Positions 41,233-51,628 of a DNA stretch of 64,000 nucleotides are shown here, in pieces. The first letter of the stretch is position 1, and each line of letters begins with the position of its first letter. Origin of the DNA: Citrobacter freundii ATCC 8090 = MTCC 1658 = NBRC 12681 (GTDB taxonomy: Bacteria; Pseudomonadota; Gammaproteobacteria; Enterobacterales; Enterobacteriaceae). The notes below the pieces were generated by a model. That model was not told where the DNA came from. It saw only the letters and a program-made list of their open reading frames with translations, and made no database searches. The position numbers were made by a program, and so were the translations under genes. The stretch is taken from contig NZ_CP049015.1 in the NCBI RefSeq assembly GCF_011064845.1, forward strand, positions 1,488,001 to 1,552,000, read 5' to 3'.

Positions 41233-42900
41233 ATGAGTGAGGCTGAAGCCCGCCCGAGTAACTTTATTCGTCAGATCATCGATGAAGATCTGGCCAGTGG
41301 TAAGCACACCACTATCCATACCCGTTTTCCGCCGGAGCCAAATGGCTATCTGCACATTGGCCACGCGAAATCCATTTGTCTGAACTTTGGCATTGCGCAA
41401 GATTACCAGGGCCAGTGCAACCTGCGTTTTGATGATACGAACCCGGTTAAAGAAGATATCGAGTACGTTGAGTCGATTAAAAACGACGTTGAATGGTTAG
41501 GTTTCCACTGGACTGGCGACATTCGCTACTCTTCGGATTACTTCGATCAGCTTCACGCCTATGCGGTAGAGCTTATTAATAAAGGGCTGGCGTACGTTGA
41601 CGAACTGTCAGCGGACGAAATCCGCGAATACCGTGGCACGCTGACTCAGCCAGGCAAAAACAGCCCGTACCGCGATCGTAGCGTTGAAGAGAACCTGGCG
41701 CTGTTCGAAAAAATGCGTACCGGTGGCTTTGAAGAAGGTAAGGCCTGCCTGCGTGCGAAAATCGATATGGCTTCGCCGTTTATCGTGATGCGCGATCCAG
41801 TGCTGTACCGCATTAAGTTCGCCGAACACCATCAGACCGGCAACAAGTGGTGCATCTACCCGATGTACGACTTTACCCACTGCATCAGCGATGCGCTGGA
41901 AGGCATTACGCATTCACTGTGTACGCTGGAGTTCCAGGATAACCGTCGTCTGTATGACTGGGTGCTGGACAACATCACCATTCCGGTTCATCCGCGCCAG
42001 TACGAATTCTCGCGCCTGAATCTGGAATACACCGTGATGTCCAAGCGCAAGCTGAACCTGCTGGTGACCGACAAGCATGTTGAAGGCTGGGACGATCCGC
42101 GTATGCCGACGATCTCTGGTCTGCGTCGTCGCGGTTACACCGCTGCCGCGATCCGTGAGTTCTGCAAACGCATTGGCGTGACCAAACAGGACAACACCAT
42201 TGAGATCGCTTCTCTGGAATCCTGCATCCGCGAAGATCTGAACGAAAATGCTCCGCGCGCGATGGCGGTTATCGATCCGGTGAAACTGGTTATCGAAAAC
42301 TACCCGCAGGGCGAAAGCGAGCTGGTCACTATGCCTAACCATCCGAATAAACCGGAAATGGGCAGCCGTGAAGTACCGTTTAGCGGTGAAATTTGGATCG
42401 ATCGCGCAGACTTCCGCGAAGAAGCGAACAAGCAGTACAAGCGTCTGGTGATGGGCAAAGAAGTGCGTCTGCGTAATGCATACGTGATCAAGGCCGAACG
42501 TGTTGAGAAAGATGCAGAAGAGAAGATCACCACCATTTTCTGCACCTACGATGCTGACACCCTGAGCAAAGATCCGGCCGATGGTCGTAAAGTTAAAGGC
42601 GTTATTCACTGGGTGAGCGCGTCCCATGCGCTACCGATTGAAATCCGTCTGTACGACCGTCTGTTTAGCGTGCCAAACCCAGGTGCGGCGGAAGACTTCC
42701 TGTCCGTTATTAACCCAGAATCGCTGGTCATTAAGCAGGGTTACGGTGAGCCGTCGCTGCAGGCTGCGGTTGCAGGTAAAGCGTTCCAGTTTGAGCGTGA
42801 AGGTTACTTCTGCCTGGACAGCCGTTATGCAACGGCTGACAAGCTGGTGTTTAACCGTACCGTTGGTCTGCGTGATACGTGGGCTAAAGCGGGCGAATAA
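41233..42900 (+). CDS. glnS: Glutaminyl-tRNA synthetase GlnS
   Basis: Class I synthetase charging glutamine. The 555-residue protein has [16 protein letters not shown] (HIGH motif), the KMSKS-type VMSKRK, and the two C-terminal beta-barrel domains that read the anticodon. It is about one residue longer than E. coli GlnS, because of small indels near 370. The window also holds four of the tRNA-Gln genes it charges, about 9 kb away. Confidence 0.98.
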   Translation: MSEAEARPSNFIRQIIDEDLASGKHTTIHTRFPPEPNGYLHIGHAKSICLNFGIAQDYQGQCNLRFDDTNPVKEDIEYVESIKNDVEWLGFHWTGDIRYSSDYFDQLHAYAVELINKGLAYVDELSADEIREYRGTLTQPGKNSPYRDRSVEENLALFEKMRTGGFEEGKACLRAKIDMASPFIVMRDPVLYRIKFAEHHQTGNKWCIYPMYDFTHCISDALEGITHSLCTLEFQDNRRLYDWVLDNITIPVHPRQYEFSRLNLEYTVMSKRKLNLLVTDKHVEGWDDPRMPTISGLRRRGYTAAAIREFCKRIGVTKQDNTIEIASLESCIREDLNENAPRAMAVIDPVKLVIENYPQGESELVTMPNHPNKPEMGSREVPFSGEIWIDRADFREEANKQYKRLVMGKEVRLRNAYVIKAERVEKDAEEKITTIFCTYDADTLSKDPADGRKVKGVIHWVSASHALPIEIRLYDRLFSVPNPGAAEDFLSVINPESLVIKQGYGEPSLQAAVAGKAFQFEREGYFCLDSRYATADKLVFNRTVGLRDTWAKAGE

Positions 42901-42920
42901 GTCGCAACACATCCTCTCTA

Positions 42921-42948
42921 AACGCCGCTTCATGCGGCGTTTTTTTTC
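42921..42948 (+). terminator. Terminator of glnS
   Basis: AACGCCGC and GCGGCGTT pair around TTCAT, followed by eight T. Confidence 0.93.
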
Positions 42949-43205
42949 GCAAAAAAACCGTTTGACAGGCTCCGTTTGCGCAGCGAATTAATTACATGTC
43001 TGTAATAATAAATCGGCTGAATGTTTTTACGTTTAAATAACTTACCTCAATGTGAAATGGGCTGAAACCGATTTCATCTCTATGGAAAACAAGCGATTTT
43101 TTCATTTTATCAACGCTTTTTTATCTCCCAATGAAAATGTAACAGAAAGCAATGAAATATGTGCGGTTGCTCATACTATTACATACTCGTTACAGAAAGA
43201 GATTG

Positions 43206-43226
43206 ATAATTCGCGTCGCGAAAAAT
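43206..43226 (+). promoter_or_regulatory. Candidate NagC operator upstream of chiP
   Basis: The perfect palindrome TTCGCGTCGCGAA (43210-43222) in an AT flank (ATAA on the left, AAAT on the right) resembles the NagC core TTCG-N5-CGAA. chiPQ is under NagC control in E. coli. The gap between the glnS terminator and chiP (42949-43335, 387 bases) holds no gene and is AT-rich promoter and leader DNA. Confidence 0.55.
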
Positions 43227-43316
43227 AGTCTATTCATTGTAGTCACTGAGGTTTTCTTGGCGCTACTTTTTTAATTTTTGTTTTTTCGCTGTCCGCTTAT
43301 ATCGGCAGCATTTTTA

Positions 43317-43330
43317 TGTCAAAGAGGATT
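43317..43330 (+). promoter_or_regulatory. ChiX sRNA target over the chiP ribosome binding site
   Basis: TGTCAAAGAGGATT is complementary to the seed of the ChiX sRNA (AAUCCUCUUUGACA-type; ChiX carries CCUCUUUGACG) and contains the AGAGGA Shine-Dalgarno sequence 7 bases before the chiP ATG. In E. coli and Salmonella ChiX pairs here and silences the gene until chitosugars induce a decoy RNA. Confidence 0.85.
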
Positions 43331-43335
43331 AACAT

Positions 43336-44742
43336 ATGCGTACGTTTAGTGGCAAACGTAGTACGCTGGCGCTGGCTATCGCCGGTATCACAGCAATGTC
43401 GGGTTTTGTTGTCGCTCCGCAGGTACACGCCGAAGGATTTATTGATGACTCAACCTTAACCGGCGGCATCTATTACTGGCAGCGTGAGCGTGACCGTAAA
43501 GATGTGACCGATCATGACAAATACAAAACCAACCTTTCTCACTCCACCTGGAACGCTAACCTCGACTTCCAGTCCGGTTATGCGGCCGATATGTTTGGTA
43601 TTGATATCGCAGCATTTACCGCTATTGAAATGAACGAAAGTAGCGAAAGCGGCCATCCAAACGAAATCGCATTCTCTTCCAAAAATAAAGGCTATGACGA
43701 GGATTACTCCGGCGATAAGAGCGGGATTAGCCTTTATAAAGCAGCAGCTAAATTTAAATACGGCCCAACCTGGGCGCGTGCCGGTTACATTCAACCAACC
43801 GGGCAGACTTTGCTGGCACCGCACTGGAGCTTTATGCCAGGTACCTATCAGGGGGCTGAAGCCGGTGCCAACTTCGACTATGGTGATGCTGGCGCACTAA
43901 GCTTCTCCTATATGTGGGCTAACGAATATAAAGCGCCGTGGCACACCGAAGTCGATAAATTCTATCAGGCTGATAAAAAGACCAGCGTTGATTACCTGCA
44001 TTCAATCGGCGCGAAATATGACTTCAAAAATAACCTGTTGCTGGAAGCGGCATTTGGTCAGTCTGAAGGCTACGTCGATCAGTACTTCGCCAAAGCCAGC
44101 TACAAATTCGATTTAGGCGGTAACCCGTTTACTACCAGCTATCAATTCTACGGCGCACGTGACAAAGTTGACGATCGCACCGTGAACGATATTTATGACG
44201 GCACGGCCTGGCTGCAGGCGCTGACCTTCGGTTATAAAGTAGCGGAAGTGGTTGACCTGCGTCTGGAAGGCACATGGGTTAAAGCAGATGGGCAGCAAGG
44301 CTACTTCCTGCAGCGTATGACCCCGACCTACGCCTCATCAAACGGTCGCCTGGACGTGTGGTGGGATAACCGTTCTGACTTCAACGCCAACGGCGAAAAG
44401 GCAGTCTTCTTCGGCGCAATGTATGACCTGAAGAACTGGAACCTGCCGGGCTGGGCAGTGGGCGCGTCCTACGTTTACGCATGGGATGCCAAACCCGCTA
44501 CCTGGCAGCTCAACCCGGATGCGTACTACGACAAAAACCGCACTATCGAAGAATCTTCTTACAGCCTGGATGCGGTCTACACCCTGCAGGATGGTCGTGC
44601 GAAGGGCACTATGTTTAAACTGCACTTCACCCAGTACGACAACCATTCAGATATTCCGAGCTGGGGTGGTGGTTACGGCAACATCTTCCAGGATGAGCGT
44701 GACGTGAAATTCATCGTTATTGCTCCGTTCACTATCTTCTAA
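43336..44742 (+). CDS. chiP: Chitoporin ChiP (YbfM)
   Basis: Outer-membrane porin for chitooligosaccharides of the OprD family. The 468-residue precursor has a signal peptide (cleavage near VHA-EGF) and a beta-barrel sequence with alternating aromatic residues, ending in VIAPFTIF with a C-terminal Phe. The operon partner chiQ follows. Repression by ChiX and NagC is supported by the sites upstream. Confidence 0.95.
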   Translation: MRTFSGKRSTLALAIAGITAMSGFVVAPQVHAEGFIDDSTLTGGIYYWQRERDRKDVTDHDKYKTNLSHSTWNANLDFQSGYAADMFGIDIAAFTAIEMNESSESGHPNEIAFSSKNKGYDEDYSGDKSGISLYKAAAKFKYGPTWARAGYIQPTGQTLLAPHWSFMPGTYQGAEAGANFDYGDAGALSFSYMWANEYKAPWHTEVDKFYQADKKTSVDYLHSIGAKYDFKNNLLLEAAFGQSEGYVDQYFAKASYKFDLGGNPFTTSYQFYGARDKVDDRTVNDIYDGTAWLQALTFGYKVAEVVDLRLEGTWVKADGQQGYFLQRMTPTYASSNGRLDVWWDNRSDFNANGEKAVFFGAMYDLKNWNLPGWAVGASYVYAWDAKPATWQLNPDAYYDKNRTIEESSYSLDAVYTLQDGRAKGTMFKLHFTQYDNHSDIPSWGGGYGNIFQDERDVKFIVIAPFTIF

Positions 44743-44791
44743 TGCCAATAGCGGCAGGCCGTGCTCCTGCCGCCTCGTTGAGGAACGTGCT

Positions 44792-45124
44792 ATGAAAAAA
44801 CTGATACTCATCGCCGTTATGGCATCAGGGCTGGTGGCTTGTACGCAATCCCCTGCACCGAAAGAAGACAGCCGTCTGAAAGAAGCCTACAGCGCGTGTA
44901 TTAATACTGCTCAAGGATCGCCGGAAAAAATAGAAGCCTGCCAAAGCGTGTTGAATGTACTGAAGAAAGAAAAACAGCACCAGCAGTTTGCCAATGAAGA
45001 AAGCGTACGCGTGCTGGATTATCAGCAGTGTATCCAGGCCACGCGCACGGGTAACGATCAGGCCGTTAATGCTGATTGCGATAAAGTCTGGCAGGAAATT
45101 CGCAGCAAGAATGCCGCACAGTAA
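44792..45124 (+). CDS. chiQ: Chitosugar-induced lipoprotein ChiQ (YbfN)
   Basis: Small lipoprotein of unknown function encoded with chiP. The 110-residue precursor has a lipobox LVAC (Cys17) and a charged helical mature part with two Cys pairs (ACINTAQ, EACQSV, QQCIQA, ADCDKV). The ATG follows GAGGAACGTGCT. A hairpin (GCGGCAGG...CCTGCCGC, 44749-44772) lies between the chiP stop and chiQ and probably sets the ratio of the two. Confidence 0.9.
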   Translation: MKKLILIAVMASGLVACTQSPAPKEDSRLKEAYSACINTAQGSPEKIEACQSVLNVLKKEKQHQQFANEESVRVLDYQQCIQATRTGNDQAVNADCDKVWQEIRSKNAAQ

Positions 45125-45143
45125 TTCAAAAAATGAAAAAGAC

Positions 45144-45170
45144 AACGGGCGGAGAATTTTCCGCCCGTTT
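45144..45170. terminator. Hairpin between chiQ and tcuC
   Basis: AAACGGGCGGA and TCCGCCCGTTT form an 11-base inverted repeat around AAAATTC, between the convergent ends of chiQ and tcuC. T runs are short, so termination strength is uncertain. Confidence 0.65.
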
Positions 45171-45175
45171 GCATT

Positions 45176-46471
45176 TCAGAGCTTATTTTCCACTGGTTGA
45201 TAACCCCGACTTAGCCGGACAAACAGCATTGCCGTGGCGGCGAGTCCGCAAAGTGCCGCGCACATCAGCCACCATCCCGGTGAGCTTTTATCCCCGGTTA
45301 GCTGAACCAGTGCCGTGGATATGACCGGCGTTAGGCCGCCAAAAATCGCTGTGGCAAGACTGAATGCCAGTGAAAAGCCCACCGTACGCACATAGACCGG
45401 CATCACCTCGGTGAGTGCGGCTACCATTGCCCCGTTATACATACCAAAAAAGAATGAGAACCAAAGCAGGACCAATGTCATGCGAGTGAAATCTGGCGCG
45501 GCGGTGAGCCAGTGCATTACCGGCCAGGTGGTGATCAGAGCGAGTATGGTAATCCCCATTAACACCGGACGACGACCAATTCGGTCAGAAATTGCCCCGC
45601 CAATGGGCAGCCAGATAAAGTTAGAAATACCGACCAGCATGGTGACCACCAGGCTGTCGCGAGCGCTCAGGTGGAGTACAGCCCTGCCGTAGGTCGGGGT
45701 GTAGACGGTGATGAAGTAAAATGTCGTTGTGGTCATCGCCACCAGCAGCGTACCTGCAGCGATAAGACGCCAGTTTTTGACGATAGTGGTGAAAATTTCC
45801 CGAGTGTCGGGGCGGTGCGTGCGTTGTAAAAATGCGTCTGTTTCCTGCAGCGAGCGGCGGAGCACGAAGATCAAAGGAATAATCATGCAACCAATAAAGA
45901 AGGGAATGCGCCAGCCCCATTCCGAGATCTGATCGTGTCCCAGGGTAGCGTTCAGACAGTAACCAATCAGCGCCGCCACCACAATGGCGACCTGTTGACT
46001 GGCCGACTGCCAACTGGTGTAGAAGCCTTTATTGCCAGGCGTGGCGATTTCCGAAAGATAAACCGAGACACCGCCTAACTCTACGCCTGCAGAAAATCCC
46101 TGTAATAATCGTCCAAGTAATACCAGCACGGGAGCCAGCAGGCCAATACTGTGATAGCCAGGTACAAGGGCAATCAGCAGGGTACCGCAGCCCATAATCG
46201 CCAGCGTCACCATCAGGCCTTTACGACGACCAATTCTGTCGATATAAGCACCCAGCACAATGGCGCCAACGGGTCGCATTAAGAAACCCGAACCAAAAAC
46301 AGCGAAAGTTAACATTAGCCCGGCAAATTCACTCTCCGCGGGAAAGAAGGTCTTTGCAATATAGGTGGCGTAAAACCCGAACAGAAAAAAGTCGAACTGT
46401 TCGAGAAAATTACCGCTGGTTACCCGCAGTATTGCGCCGAAAGTTCCGGCGCGCGATGGTTGTTGTGTCAT
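45176..46471 (-). CDS. tcuC: Tricarballylate/citrate:proton symporter TcuC
   Basis: Major-facilitator (metabolite:H+ symporter) transporter of the tricarballylate operon. The 431-residue protein has twelve hydrophobic helices, the MFS loop motif [12 protein letters not shown] and the sugar/acid symporter motif [15 protein letters not shown]. It follows Salmonella TcuC closely as I recall it. It is the last gene of tcuABC, 53 bases after tcuB. Confidence 0.9.
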   Translation of the reverse strand: MTQQPSRAGTFGAILRVTSGNFLEQFDFFLFGFYATYIAKTFFPAESEFAGLMLTFAVFGSGFLMRPVGAIVLGAYIDRIGRRKGLMVTLAIMGCGTLLIALVPGYHSIGLLAPVLVLLGRLLQGFSAGVELGGVSVYLSEIATPGNKGFYTSWQSASQQVAIVVAALIGYCLNATLGHDQISEWGWRIPFFIGCMIIPLIFVLRRSLQETDAFLQRTHRPDTREIFTTIVKNWRLIAAGTLLVAMTTTTFYFITVYTPTYGRAVLHLSARDSLVVTMLVGISNFIWLPIGGAISDRIGRRPVLMGITILALITTWPVMHWLTAAPDFTRMTLVLLWFSFFFGMYNGAMVAALTEVMPVYVRTVGFSLAFSLATAIFGGLTPVISTALVQLTGDKSSPGWWLMCAALCGLAATAMLFVRLSRGYQPVENKL

Positions 46472-46524
46472 TGGGTTTGCTCCACTGTCTTATCATAATA
46501 TTTATAGAGGTAAGAGTGTGCGGG

Positions 46525-47664
46525 TTAGTTGTCTGTGACCCCCGCCTGTTTGCCGCGCCGTTTCTCAATCGCCCACTTGAGTAAGGCTGCGCAGCGGTAA
46601 AATCCATGGGCAAATTTTCCGTAAGGAATGGTCAGAAAGAGCGCCATGACCACGCCGAGGTGAATGGCGAGCAAAATAGCCATCCAGGACGAGTCTCTTC
46701 CTGCCAGCAGGGCTAAACCGGTCAGACTGGTCAGCAGCAGCAGCAAAATAAAACCGCGATCCATCGGTTTTTGCCGTGCGTCGCCATGTAGCGGTGAACG
46801 CTTGAGATTGAGCCATAGCAAGCCAGCCGGGCCGACAACCAGGCCAATGCCTCCCAACGTGCCCAGCATGACCGGAACGCTGAAGAACGGATAGGGTGCT
46901 TCTATACCTGCGAAATAGTGATAGCCCGTCGCCACCACGGTGGCGGCAAAGCAGAGCAGAAAACCGTAGAAAGTGAAGTGATGAAAACGGCGGCGCATCA
47001 GAGTGAAGGCATCATCTGCTTCATTACAACCTTTACCGTGCCCACCATCGAGATACTTTAGTGTCAGCGCATCGTGTGAAGCTTCAGCAATTTCGACGGA
47101 ACGTGGCATACCGGGAGAAATCTCGCGCCAGAAGCGGATAACGCCCGCCATCAGCAGACCTATCGCCAGAATAAATACCGAACCAAACATCCAGGCCAGC
47201 AGGTTATGCGGGAAAATTTGGTAGAAATCTCCGGCCAACGGAGGATGGAGTAACGAGCCTTTTAACCCCATGGCGAGCAGTAAAAACAGGATCAGACCGA
47301 AAACCAGCGCCAGCGTCACGGTGACGCCTGCGCGACGATAAAGCGCGCCAAAGGCCGCGGGTTGCGCGTAGTGCTGATAGGTTTCAAGCCGGACTTCTGC
47401 CATCGCCTTCGGCACGTTGATGGCAAACTCATGAGGCGGGGCATACTGACAGGCGTGCAGGCAGGCACCGCAGTTATGGCACAAGTTTGCCAGATAATTG
47501 ATATCCGCTTTACCGAATTCCAGGCGCTGCGTCATTGCCGGGAACACGGCGCAAAATCCTTCACAATAGCGACAGGCGTTGCAGACCTGCATCACGCGTT
47601 CAACTTCCGCTTCCGGTTCGGTGATAATTTGCGCGTCGATAATCAGTTTCTCAAGCTGCCTCAT
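46525..47664 (-). CDS. tcuB: Tricarballylate electron-transfer protein TcuB
   Basis: Membrane iron-sulfur and heme protein that re-oxidises the FADH2 of TcuA. The 379-residue protein has two ferredoxin-type cluster motifs near the N terminus ([11 protein letters not shown] and [11 protein letters not shown]), followed by about six membrane helices with histidines suitable for heme ligation ([18 protein letters not shown]). The chosen ATG gives the Salmonella length and overlaps tcuA by 14 bases, so translation is probably coupled. Confidence 0.92.
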   Translation of the reverse strand: MRQLEKLIIDAQIITEPEAEVERVMQVCNACRYCEGFCAVFPAMTQRLEFGKADINYLANLCHNCGACLHACQYAPPHEFAINVPKAMAEVRLETYQHYAQPAAFGALYRRAGVTVTLALVFGLILFLLLAMGLKGSLLHPPLAGDFYQIFPHNLLAWMFGSVFILAIGLLMAGVIRFWREISPGMPRSVEIAEASHDALTLKYLDGGHGKGCNEADDAFTLMRRRFHHFTFYGFLLCFAATVVATGYHYFAGIEAPYPFFSVPVMLGTLGGIGLVVGPAGLLWLNLKRSPLHGDARQKPMDRGFILLLLLTSLTGLALLAGRDSSWMAILLAIHLGVVMALFLTIPYGKFAHGFYRCAALLKWAIEKRRGKQAGVTDN

Positions 47665-49054
47665 GACGAGTCTCCTTACGTGCGGCCAGCGCGGCTTCTT
47701 TTCCGGCAATACGGCCAAAAGTGGTACCGATTGACATGCCCACGCCTGCGGTGTAGCCCTTGCCCAGCACGTTGCCCGCCATCATCTCTCCGGCGACGAA
47801 CAGGTTGCGGCTTGGCTGCCCGGCAAAGTGTACGGCAGCGCGTTCATTTACTTTTAACCCGAGATAGGTGAAGGTGATCCCTGGCCGCAGGGCATAGCCG
47901 TAGTAAGGCGGCTGGTCCAGTGGTCGCGCCCAGTGTGTCTTCGCGGGGGTTAACGCTTTTGTCGTGCAGTTATCCAGAATGGTATGGTTGAACTGGCCGG
48001 GCTGGCAGGCGTTGTTGTACTCCGTCACGGTGTGGGTAAAGTGTTCGCCATTCAGCCCCAACTGATGAGCCAGTTCCGCCAGCGTATTGGCCTGTGCGCC
48101 AGGAAAGACCGGAGGCATGAAGTGGCCGATGGCTTTACTGTCGATAATGGAGTAGCCAATCTGCCCGGGCTGTTGGGCGACCAGTCGTCCCCAAATGGCG
48201 TAGCGTTTGGGCCAGAAATCTTCGCCTTCATCATAAAAACGCTCAGCGTCACGGTTGACGACTATGCCGAGCGAAACACAGTCCACGCGGGTACAAATCC
48301 CGCCGTCATATAATGGCGCTCTGGCGTCAATGGCTACGCAGTGTGACTGGGAGGGTTCGCCGATGATGTCGGCTCCGGCATCGATCATAAATTTGAGCAG
48401 TACGCCCTGGTTAAAGCGCGTGCCGCGAATCAGAAAGTTATCTGCAGGCCATTCGCCGCGCTCGTTCTCTCCCCACGCTTCTCGCAGCCATTCGCGGTTT
48501 GACTCAAACCCGCCAGCGGCAAGCACGCAGGATTTCGCTGTAATGCGCTCTTCACCTGCCAGCGCCGCCACGAACTCGCCATTACGCAGTTCAAGCGCCT
48601 GAACAGGGGTGTTATAGCGGATCTGCACTCCCAGTTTTTCTGCGCTGCGATAATAGGCATTCACCAGGGCCTTGCCACCGCCCATAAAAAAGGCGTTGGT
48701 TCGCGCCACGTGTAAAGCGCCAGAGAGAGGAGGTTGAAAATTGACGCCGTGCTGGCGCATCCAGTCGCGGCATTGTGAAGAGGTGCGGATCACCAGACGT
48801 GCCAGGGCTTCGTTGGTATTTCCTTCCGTGACGCGCTGCAGATCTTGCCAATACTCCTCTTCCGGATAGCTTTCCACCAGCACATCCTGCGGTGCATCAT
48901 GCATACAGCGCAGGTTACGCGTGTGTTGGGAATTTCCCCCACGCCATTCCCGGGGAGCCGCTTCGAGTAGTAAAACGGAAGCGCCTTGCTCCCGGGCGGT
49001 AAGGGCAGCGCATAAGGCAGCATTGCCACCGCCAATCACCAGAACATCAACCAT
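47651..49054 (-). CDS. tcuA: FAD-dependent tricarballylate dehydrogenase TcuA
   Basis: Oxidises tricarballylate to cis-aconitate. The 467-residue flavoprotein has the N-terminal FAD motif [31 protein letters not shown], the AAGGFESN segment, and a C-terminal [19 protein letters not shown] of the fumarate reductase/succinate dehydrogenase family. The ATG follows GGAG by 6 bases; two further in-frame codons upstream are unlikely starts. It is the first gene of tcuABC and follows tcuR on the same strand. Confidence 0.92.
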   Translation of the reverse strand: MVDVLVIGGGNAALCAALTAREQGASVLLLEAAPREWRGGNSQHTRNLRCMHDAPQDVLVESYPEEEYWQDLQRVTEGNTNEALARLVIRTSSQCRDWMRQHGVNFQPPLSGALHVARTNAFFMGGGKALVNAYYRSAEKLGVQIRYNTPVQALELRNGEFVAALAGEERITAKSCVLAAGGFESNREWLREAWGENERGEWPADNFLIRGTRFNQGVLLKFMIDAGADIIGEPSQSHCVAIDARAPLYDGGICTRVDCVSLGIVVNRDAERFYDEGEDFWPKRYAIWGRLVAQQPGQIGYSIIDSKAIGHFMPPVFPGAQANTLAELAHQLGLNGEHFTHTVTEYNNACQPGQFNHTILDNCTTKALTPAKTHWARPLDQPPYYGYALRPGITFTYLGLKVNERAAVHFAGQPSRNLFVAGEMMAGNVLGKGYTAGVGMSIGTTFGRIAGKEAALAARKETRHEAA

Positions 49055-49070
49055 CGTATACTCCATTACC

Positions 49071-49089
49071 ATTTAACTAATTGTTAAAT
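49071..49089. promoter_or_regulatory. Perfect inverted repeat upstream of tcuA, candidate TcuR operator
   Basis: ATTTAACTAATTGTTAAAT has perfect 7-base arms around TAATT and contains the T-N11-A pattern of LysR-type operators. It lies 16 bases before the tcuA start, inside the 97-base tcuR-tcuA gap. Its closeness to the start codon suggests a block of transcription or a site downstream of the promoter. The assignment to TcuR is inference. Confidence 0.5.
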
Positions 49090-49151
49090 TTGTAATTAAA
49101 ATGTATGCGAACGGCTTGTGCGGGCGCTATGACGTAGTGCTAAAGAGGGCT

Positions 49152-50078
49152 TTAGTTATTGTAAAGGATGGCGCCTGGCCAGCGTCCTGCTTCCACCAGT
49201 TGATGCATCACTTTCGTCAGCACCACGCGGGCTGCGAGGCCCGCCGGGGTGAGCTCATCGTCAGAGAGGCTCACCAGAAAGTTGGGGCGGCTAAGTATCG
49301 GATTATGGACGCCGATCACTCTTAGCGTCTCTTTATCGAGATGGGAAATCGCCGCTCCGGGTTGAAGAGTGGCGCCAATGCCACTGCGCACGGCGCGCAT
49401 CAGCAGCGCCAGACCATCAATTTCTGTAGCGATCTCAATGTTCAGCGAGTGTTCCTGACAAATTGCTTCCAGCCTGCCGCGCAGACCGTGGCCTGGGCTG
49501 GGCATTATCAATGGAATACTCGCCAACTGGGCTGGGGCAATATTGTCATCGGTAATATCAGCCAGTAGGGCATGGGTCCCAATCAAAAACAGCCGTTCTT
49601 CGAGAATCGGTCTGGCACTCCAGCGCAGGATCTTTTCTTTTTGAAACACCACAGCCAGATCAATCTGGCGGGTATTAATCATCCGTTCCAGATTACCAGA
49701 GAGACTTTCCACCACATGCAGGCGAACATCGCTATAGCTTTCCCGCATGGCGTGAATAAAAGGCATACCGAGAACTGAAGCGGTACTGGGAGCCATGCCG
49801 ACGCTGACGTGCCCGGAAAGCCGGGATTCACGCGCGGCGAGGATTGCATCGTCTGCGTGACGGAGCGCCAGCTGCGCCTGGGAGTAAAAAGCCAGTCCGG
49901 CGCTGGTGGGTGTCACGCCTCGCGAAGTGCGCTGCAGCAGGCGAATAGCGAGTTCGTTTTCCAGACGCGACATTTGCTGGCTGAGTGCCGAAACCCCGAT
50001 ATTGAGATCGAGCGCCGCGCTACCCATGCTGCCGGTTTCTACAATGCGCACAAAATAGCGTAGCTGGCGAAGTTCCAT
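49152..50078 (-). CDS. tcuR: LysR-type regulator TcuR
   Basis: Activator of tcuABC in response to tricarballylate in Salmonella. The 308-residue protein has an N-terminal winged helix-turn-helix (about 1-60, with VSALSQQMSRLENELAIRLLQRT) and a LysR substrate-binding domain (about 90-295). It is upstream of tcuA on the same strand, and downstream of fur. It has no close partner on the other strand, so it is not the usual divergent LysR layout. Confidence 0.9.
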   Translation of the reverse strand: MELRQLRYFVRIVETGSMGSAALDLNIGVSALSQQMSRLENELAIRLLQRTSRGVTPTSAGLAFYSQAQLALRHADDAILAARESRLSGHVSVGMAPSTASVLGMPFIHAMRESYSDVRLHVVESLSGNLERMINTRQIDLAVVFQKEKILRWSARPILEERLFLIGTHALLADITDDNIAPAQLASIPLIMPSPGHGLRGRLEAICQEHSLNIEIATEIDGLALLMRAVRSGIGATLQPGAAISHLDKETLRVIGVHNPILSRPNFLVSLSDDELTPAGLAARVVLTKVMHQLVEAGRWPGAILYNN

Positions 50079-50163
50079 TTCGACTCTCCGGAAGGGGCAA
50101 TTGATTTTTACATTAAAGCAACACAGGAGCGGAGGGAAGGGGAAAAGGGCAGGTAACGCCCAT

Positions 50164-50192
50164 AAAAAAAGCCAACCGGATGGTTGGCTTTT
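50164..50192 (-). terminator. Terminator of fur
   Basis: AAGCCAACC and GGTTGGCTT pair around ATCC, with seven T following on the minus strand, 15 bases after the fur stop. Confidence 0.9.
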
Positions 50193-50206
50193 CAGAAAGC
50201 ATTACA

Positions 50207-50653
50207 TTATTTGCCGTCGTGGGCGTGCTCATCTTCGCGGCAATCGCCTTCGGCACAGTGACCGTAAAGATAGAGGCTATGGTTAGTTAAGCGAATGCCA
50301 TGTTTAGCCGCAATCTCACGTTGGCGGGCTTCGATGGAATCATCGCTGAACTCGACCACTTTGCCGCAGTCAAGGCAGATGAGGTGATCGTGATGATGCT
50401 GTTGAGTCAATTCGAAGACGGATTTACCACCTTCAAAATTATGGCGGGTCACGATACCGGCATCATCAAACTGGTTCAGCACGCGATACACGGTCGCCAG
50501 ACCAATTTCTTCACCCATATCGATCAGGCGTTTGTATAAGTCTTCCGCACTGACGTGATGGTTATCCGGTTCCTGAAGAACTTCCAGAATTTTTAAACGA
50601 GGAAGCGTTACTTTCAGGCCAGCCTTCTTTAATGCGGTATTGTTGTCAGTCAT
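50207..50653 (-). CDS. fur: Ferric uptake regulator Fur
   Basis: Iron-dependent repressor of siderophore and iron-uptake genes. The 148-residue protein has a winged-helix DNA-binding domain (about 1-82), the HHHDH metal motif, the structural-zinc CLDC pair and a C-terminal zinc tail (CAEGDC). The length equals that of E. coli Fur. Its translation is probably coupled to the leader peptide uof, which overlaps its start. Confidence 0.98.
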   Translation of the reverse strand: MTDNNTALKKAGLKVTLPRLKILEVLQEPDNHHVSAEDLYKRLIDMGEEIGLATVYRVLNQFDDAGIVTRHNFEGGKSVFELTQQHHHDHLICLDCGKVVEFSDDSIEARQREIAAKHGIRLTNHSLYLYGHCAEGDCREDEHAHDGK

Positions 50654-50732
50654 GCGGAATCTGTCCTGTAGCTAAACGATTCACTTCATTAACAGAAGTG
50701 ACAGAAATTGCACTTGAGATAATGCGATTCAT
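50646..50732 (-). CDS. uof: Fur leader peptide Uof
   Basis: A 28-codon reading frame (MNRIISSAISVTSVNEVNRL...HD) begins at an ATG and ends 5 bases inside fur, overlapping its start codon in another frame. This is the size and position of Uof, through which the RyhB sRNA lowers fur translation by coupling. The junction (CGCATGACTGACA) has the uof stop TGA just after the fur ATG. It is too small for usual gene finding. Confidence 0.85.
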   Translation of the reverse strand: MNRIISSAISVTSVNEVNRLATGQIPHD

Positions 50733-50942
50733 TATAGAACTGCCATGGCTAAATGAAAACTGCAAGTCTCTGGCATATATTGTTAATCAAAACGTGGTAT
50801 CGCCGACAAACACACTGTGCAACACCCGATTGGCATCCAGCCATTGTACAGGGTCAGACGAAAAAGTTACAAATTTGTAGCAATTATTTTGATTGGTTTT
50901 ATCTATTGATGCGGCGCAGATGGAAATCTGCGCCACACGAAA

Positions 50943-51473
50943 TCAGGCATTAATGATTTCGTCGAGGTGCAGCTCTTCAGAGATCTGCTTAACCCATTTT
51001 TCTACGCGTTCTGCGGTCAGTTCAGGTTGGCGATCTTCATCGATAGCCAGACCGACAAAATGGTCGTCGTCAGCCAGACCTTTGGACGCTTCAAAGTGAT
51101 AACCCGCCGTTGGCCAGTGACCAACGATGGTTGCGCCGCGCGGTTCGATGATGTCGCGAATGGTCCCTAACGCATCGCAGAAATATTCTGCGTAATCTTC
51201 CTGGTCGCCACAGCCGAACAATGCAACCAGTTTGCCGTTAAAATCAATGTCTTCGAGGGTAGGGAAGAAGTCGTCCCAGTCGCACTGCGCTTCACCGTAG
51301 TACCAGGTTGGGATGCCGAGCAGCAGAATGTCATACCCTTCGAGGTCTTCTTTGCTGCTTTTTGCAATGTCATGAACATCGGCAACGTCTTTACCAAGCT
51401 GTTTTTGAATCATTTTTGCGATGTTTTCGGTATTACCGGTGTCGCTGCCGAAAAAGATGCCAGTGATTGCCAT
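50943..51473 (-). CDS. fldA: Flavodoxin 1 FldA
   Basis: FMN electron carrier needed by methionine synthase, biotin synthase and the isoprenoid pathway. The 176-residue protein has the FMN phosphate loop GSDTGNTE, the aromatic 50s loop [12 protein letters not shown] and the 90s loop [12 protein letters not shown]. The chosen ATG gives the E. coli length; 15 upstream codons are not family-like. The gap to uof (50733-50942) carries the fur promoter and a GGCGCAGAT...ATCTGCGCC hairpin just past the fldA stop. Confidence 0.97.
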   Translation of the reverse strand: MAITGIFFGSDTGNTENIAKMIQKQLGKDVADVHDIAKSSKEDLEGYDILLLGIPTWYYGEAQCDWDDFFPTLEDIDFNGKLVALFGCGDQEDYAEYFCDALGTIRDIIEPRGATIVGHWPTAGYHFEASKGLADDDHFVGLAIDEDRQPELTAERVEKWVKQISEELHLDEIINA

Positions 51474-51628
51474 GAGTAAAATAACCTCTTGAAACTTATT
51501 GAAATGGTGGTGGCGCATTGCCCACGGATAAGGGCAATCATAGCAGAACAGTCAGGCATGCGGAAACAGCAAACACGCAGGACTGCACTCTGTGCTACAC
51601 GATTTATGATTTAGAGCAGAAATTCAGA

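Noticed and set aside
44749..44772. GC hairpin between chiP and chiQ as a full terminator
   Set aside because: No T run follows, and chiQ depends on read-through, so I treat it as an intercistronic stability or attenuation hairpin.
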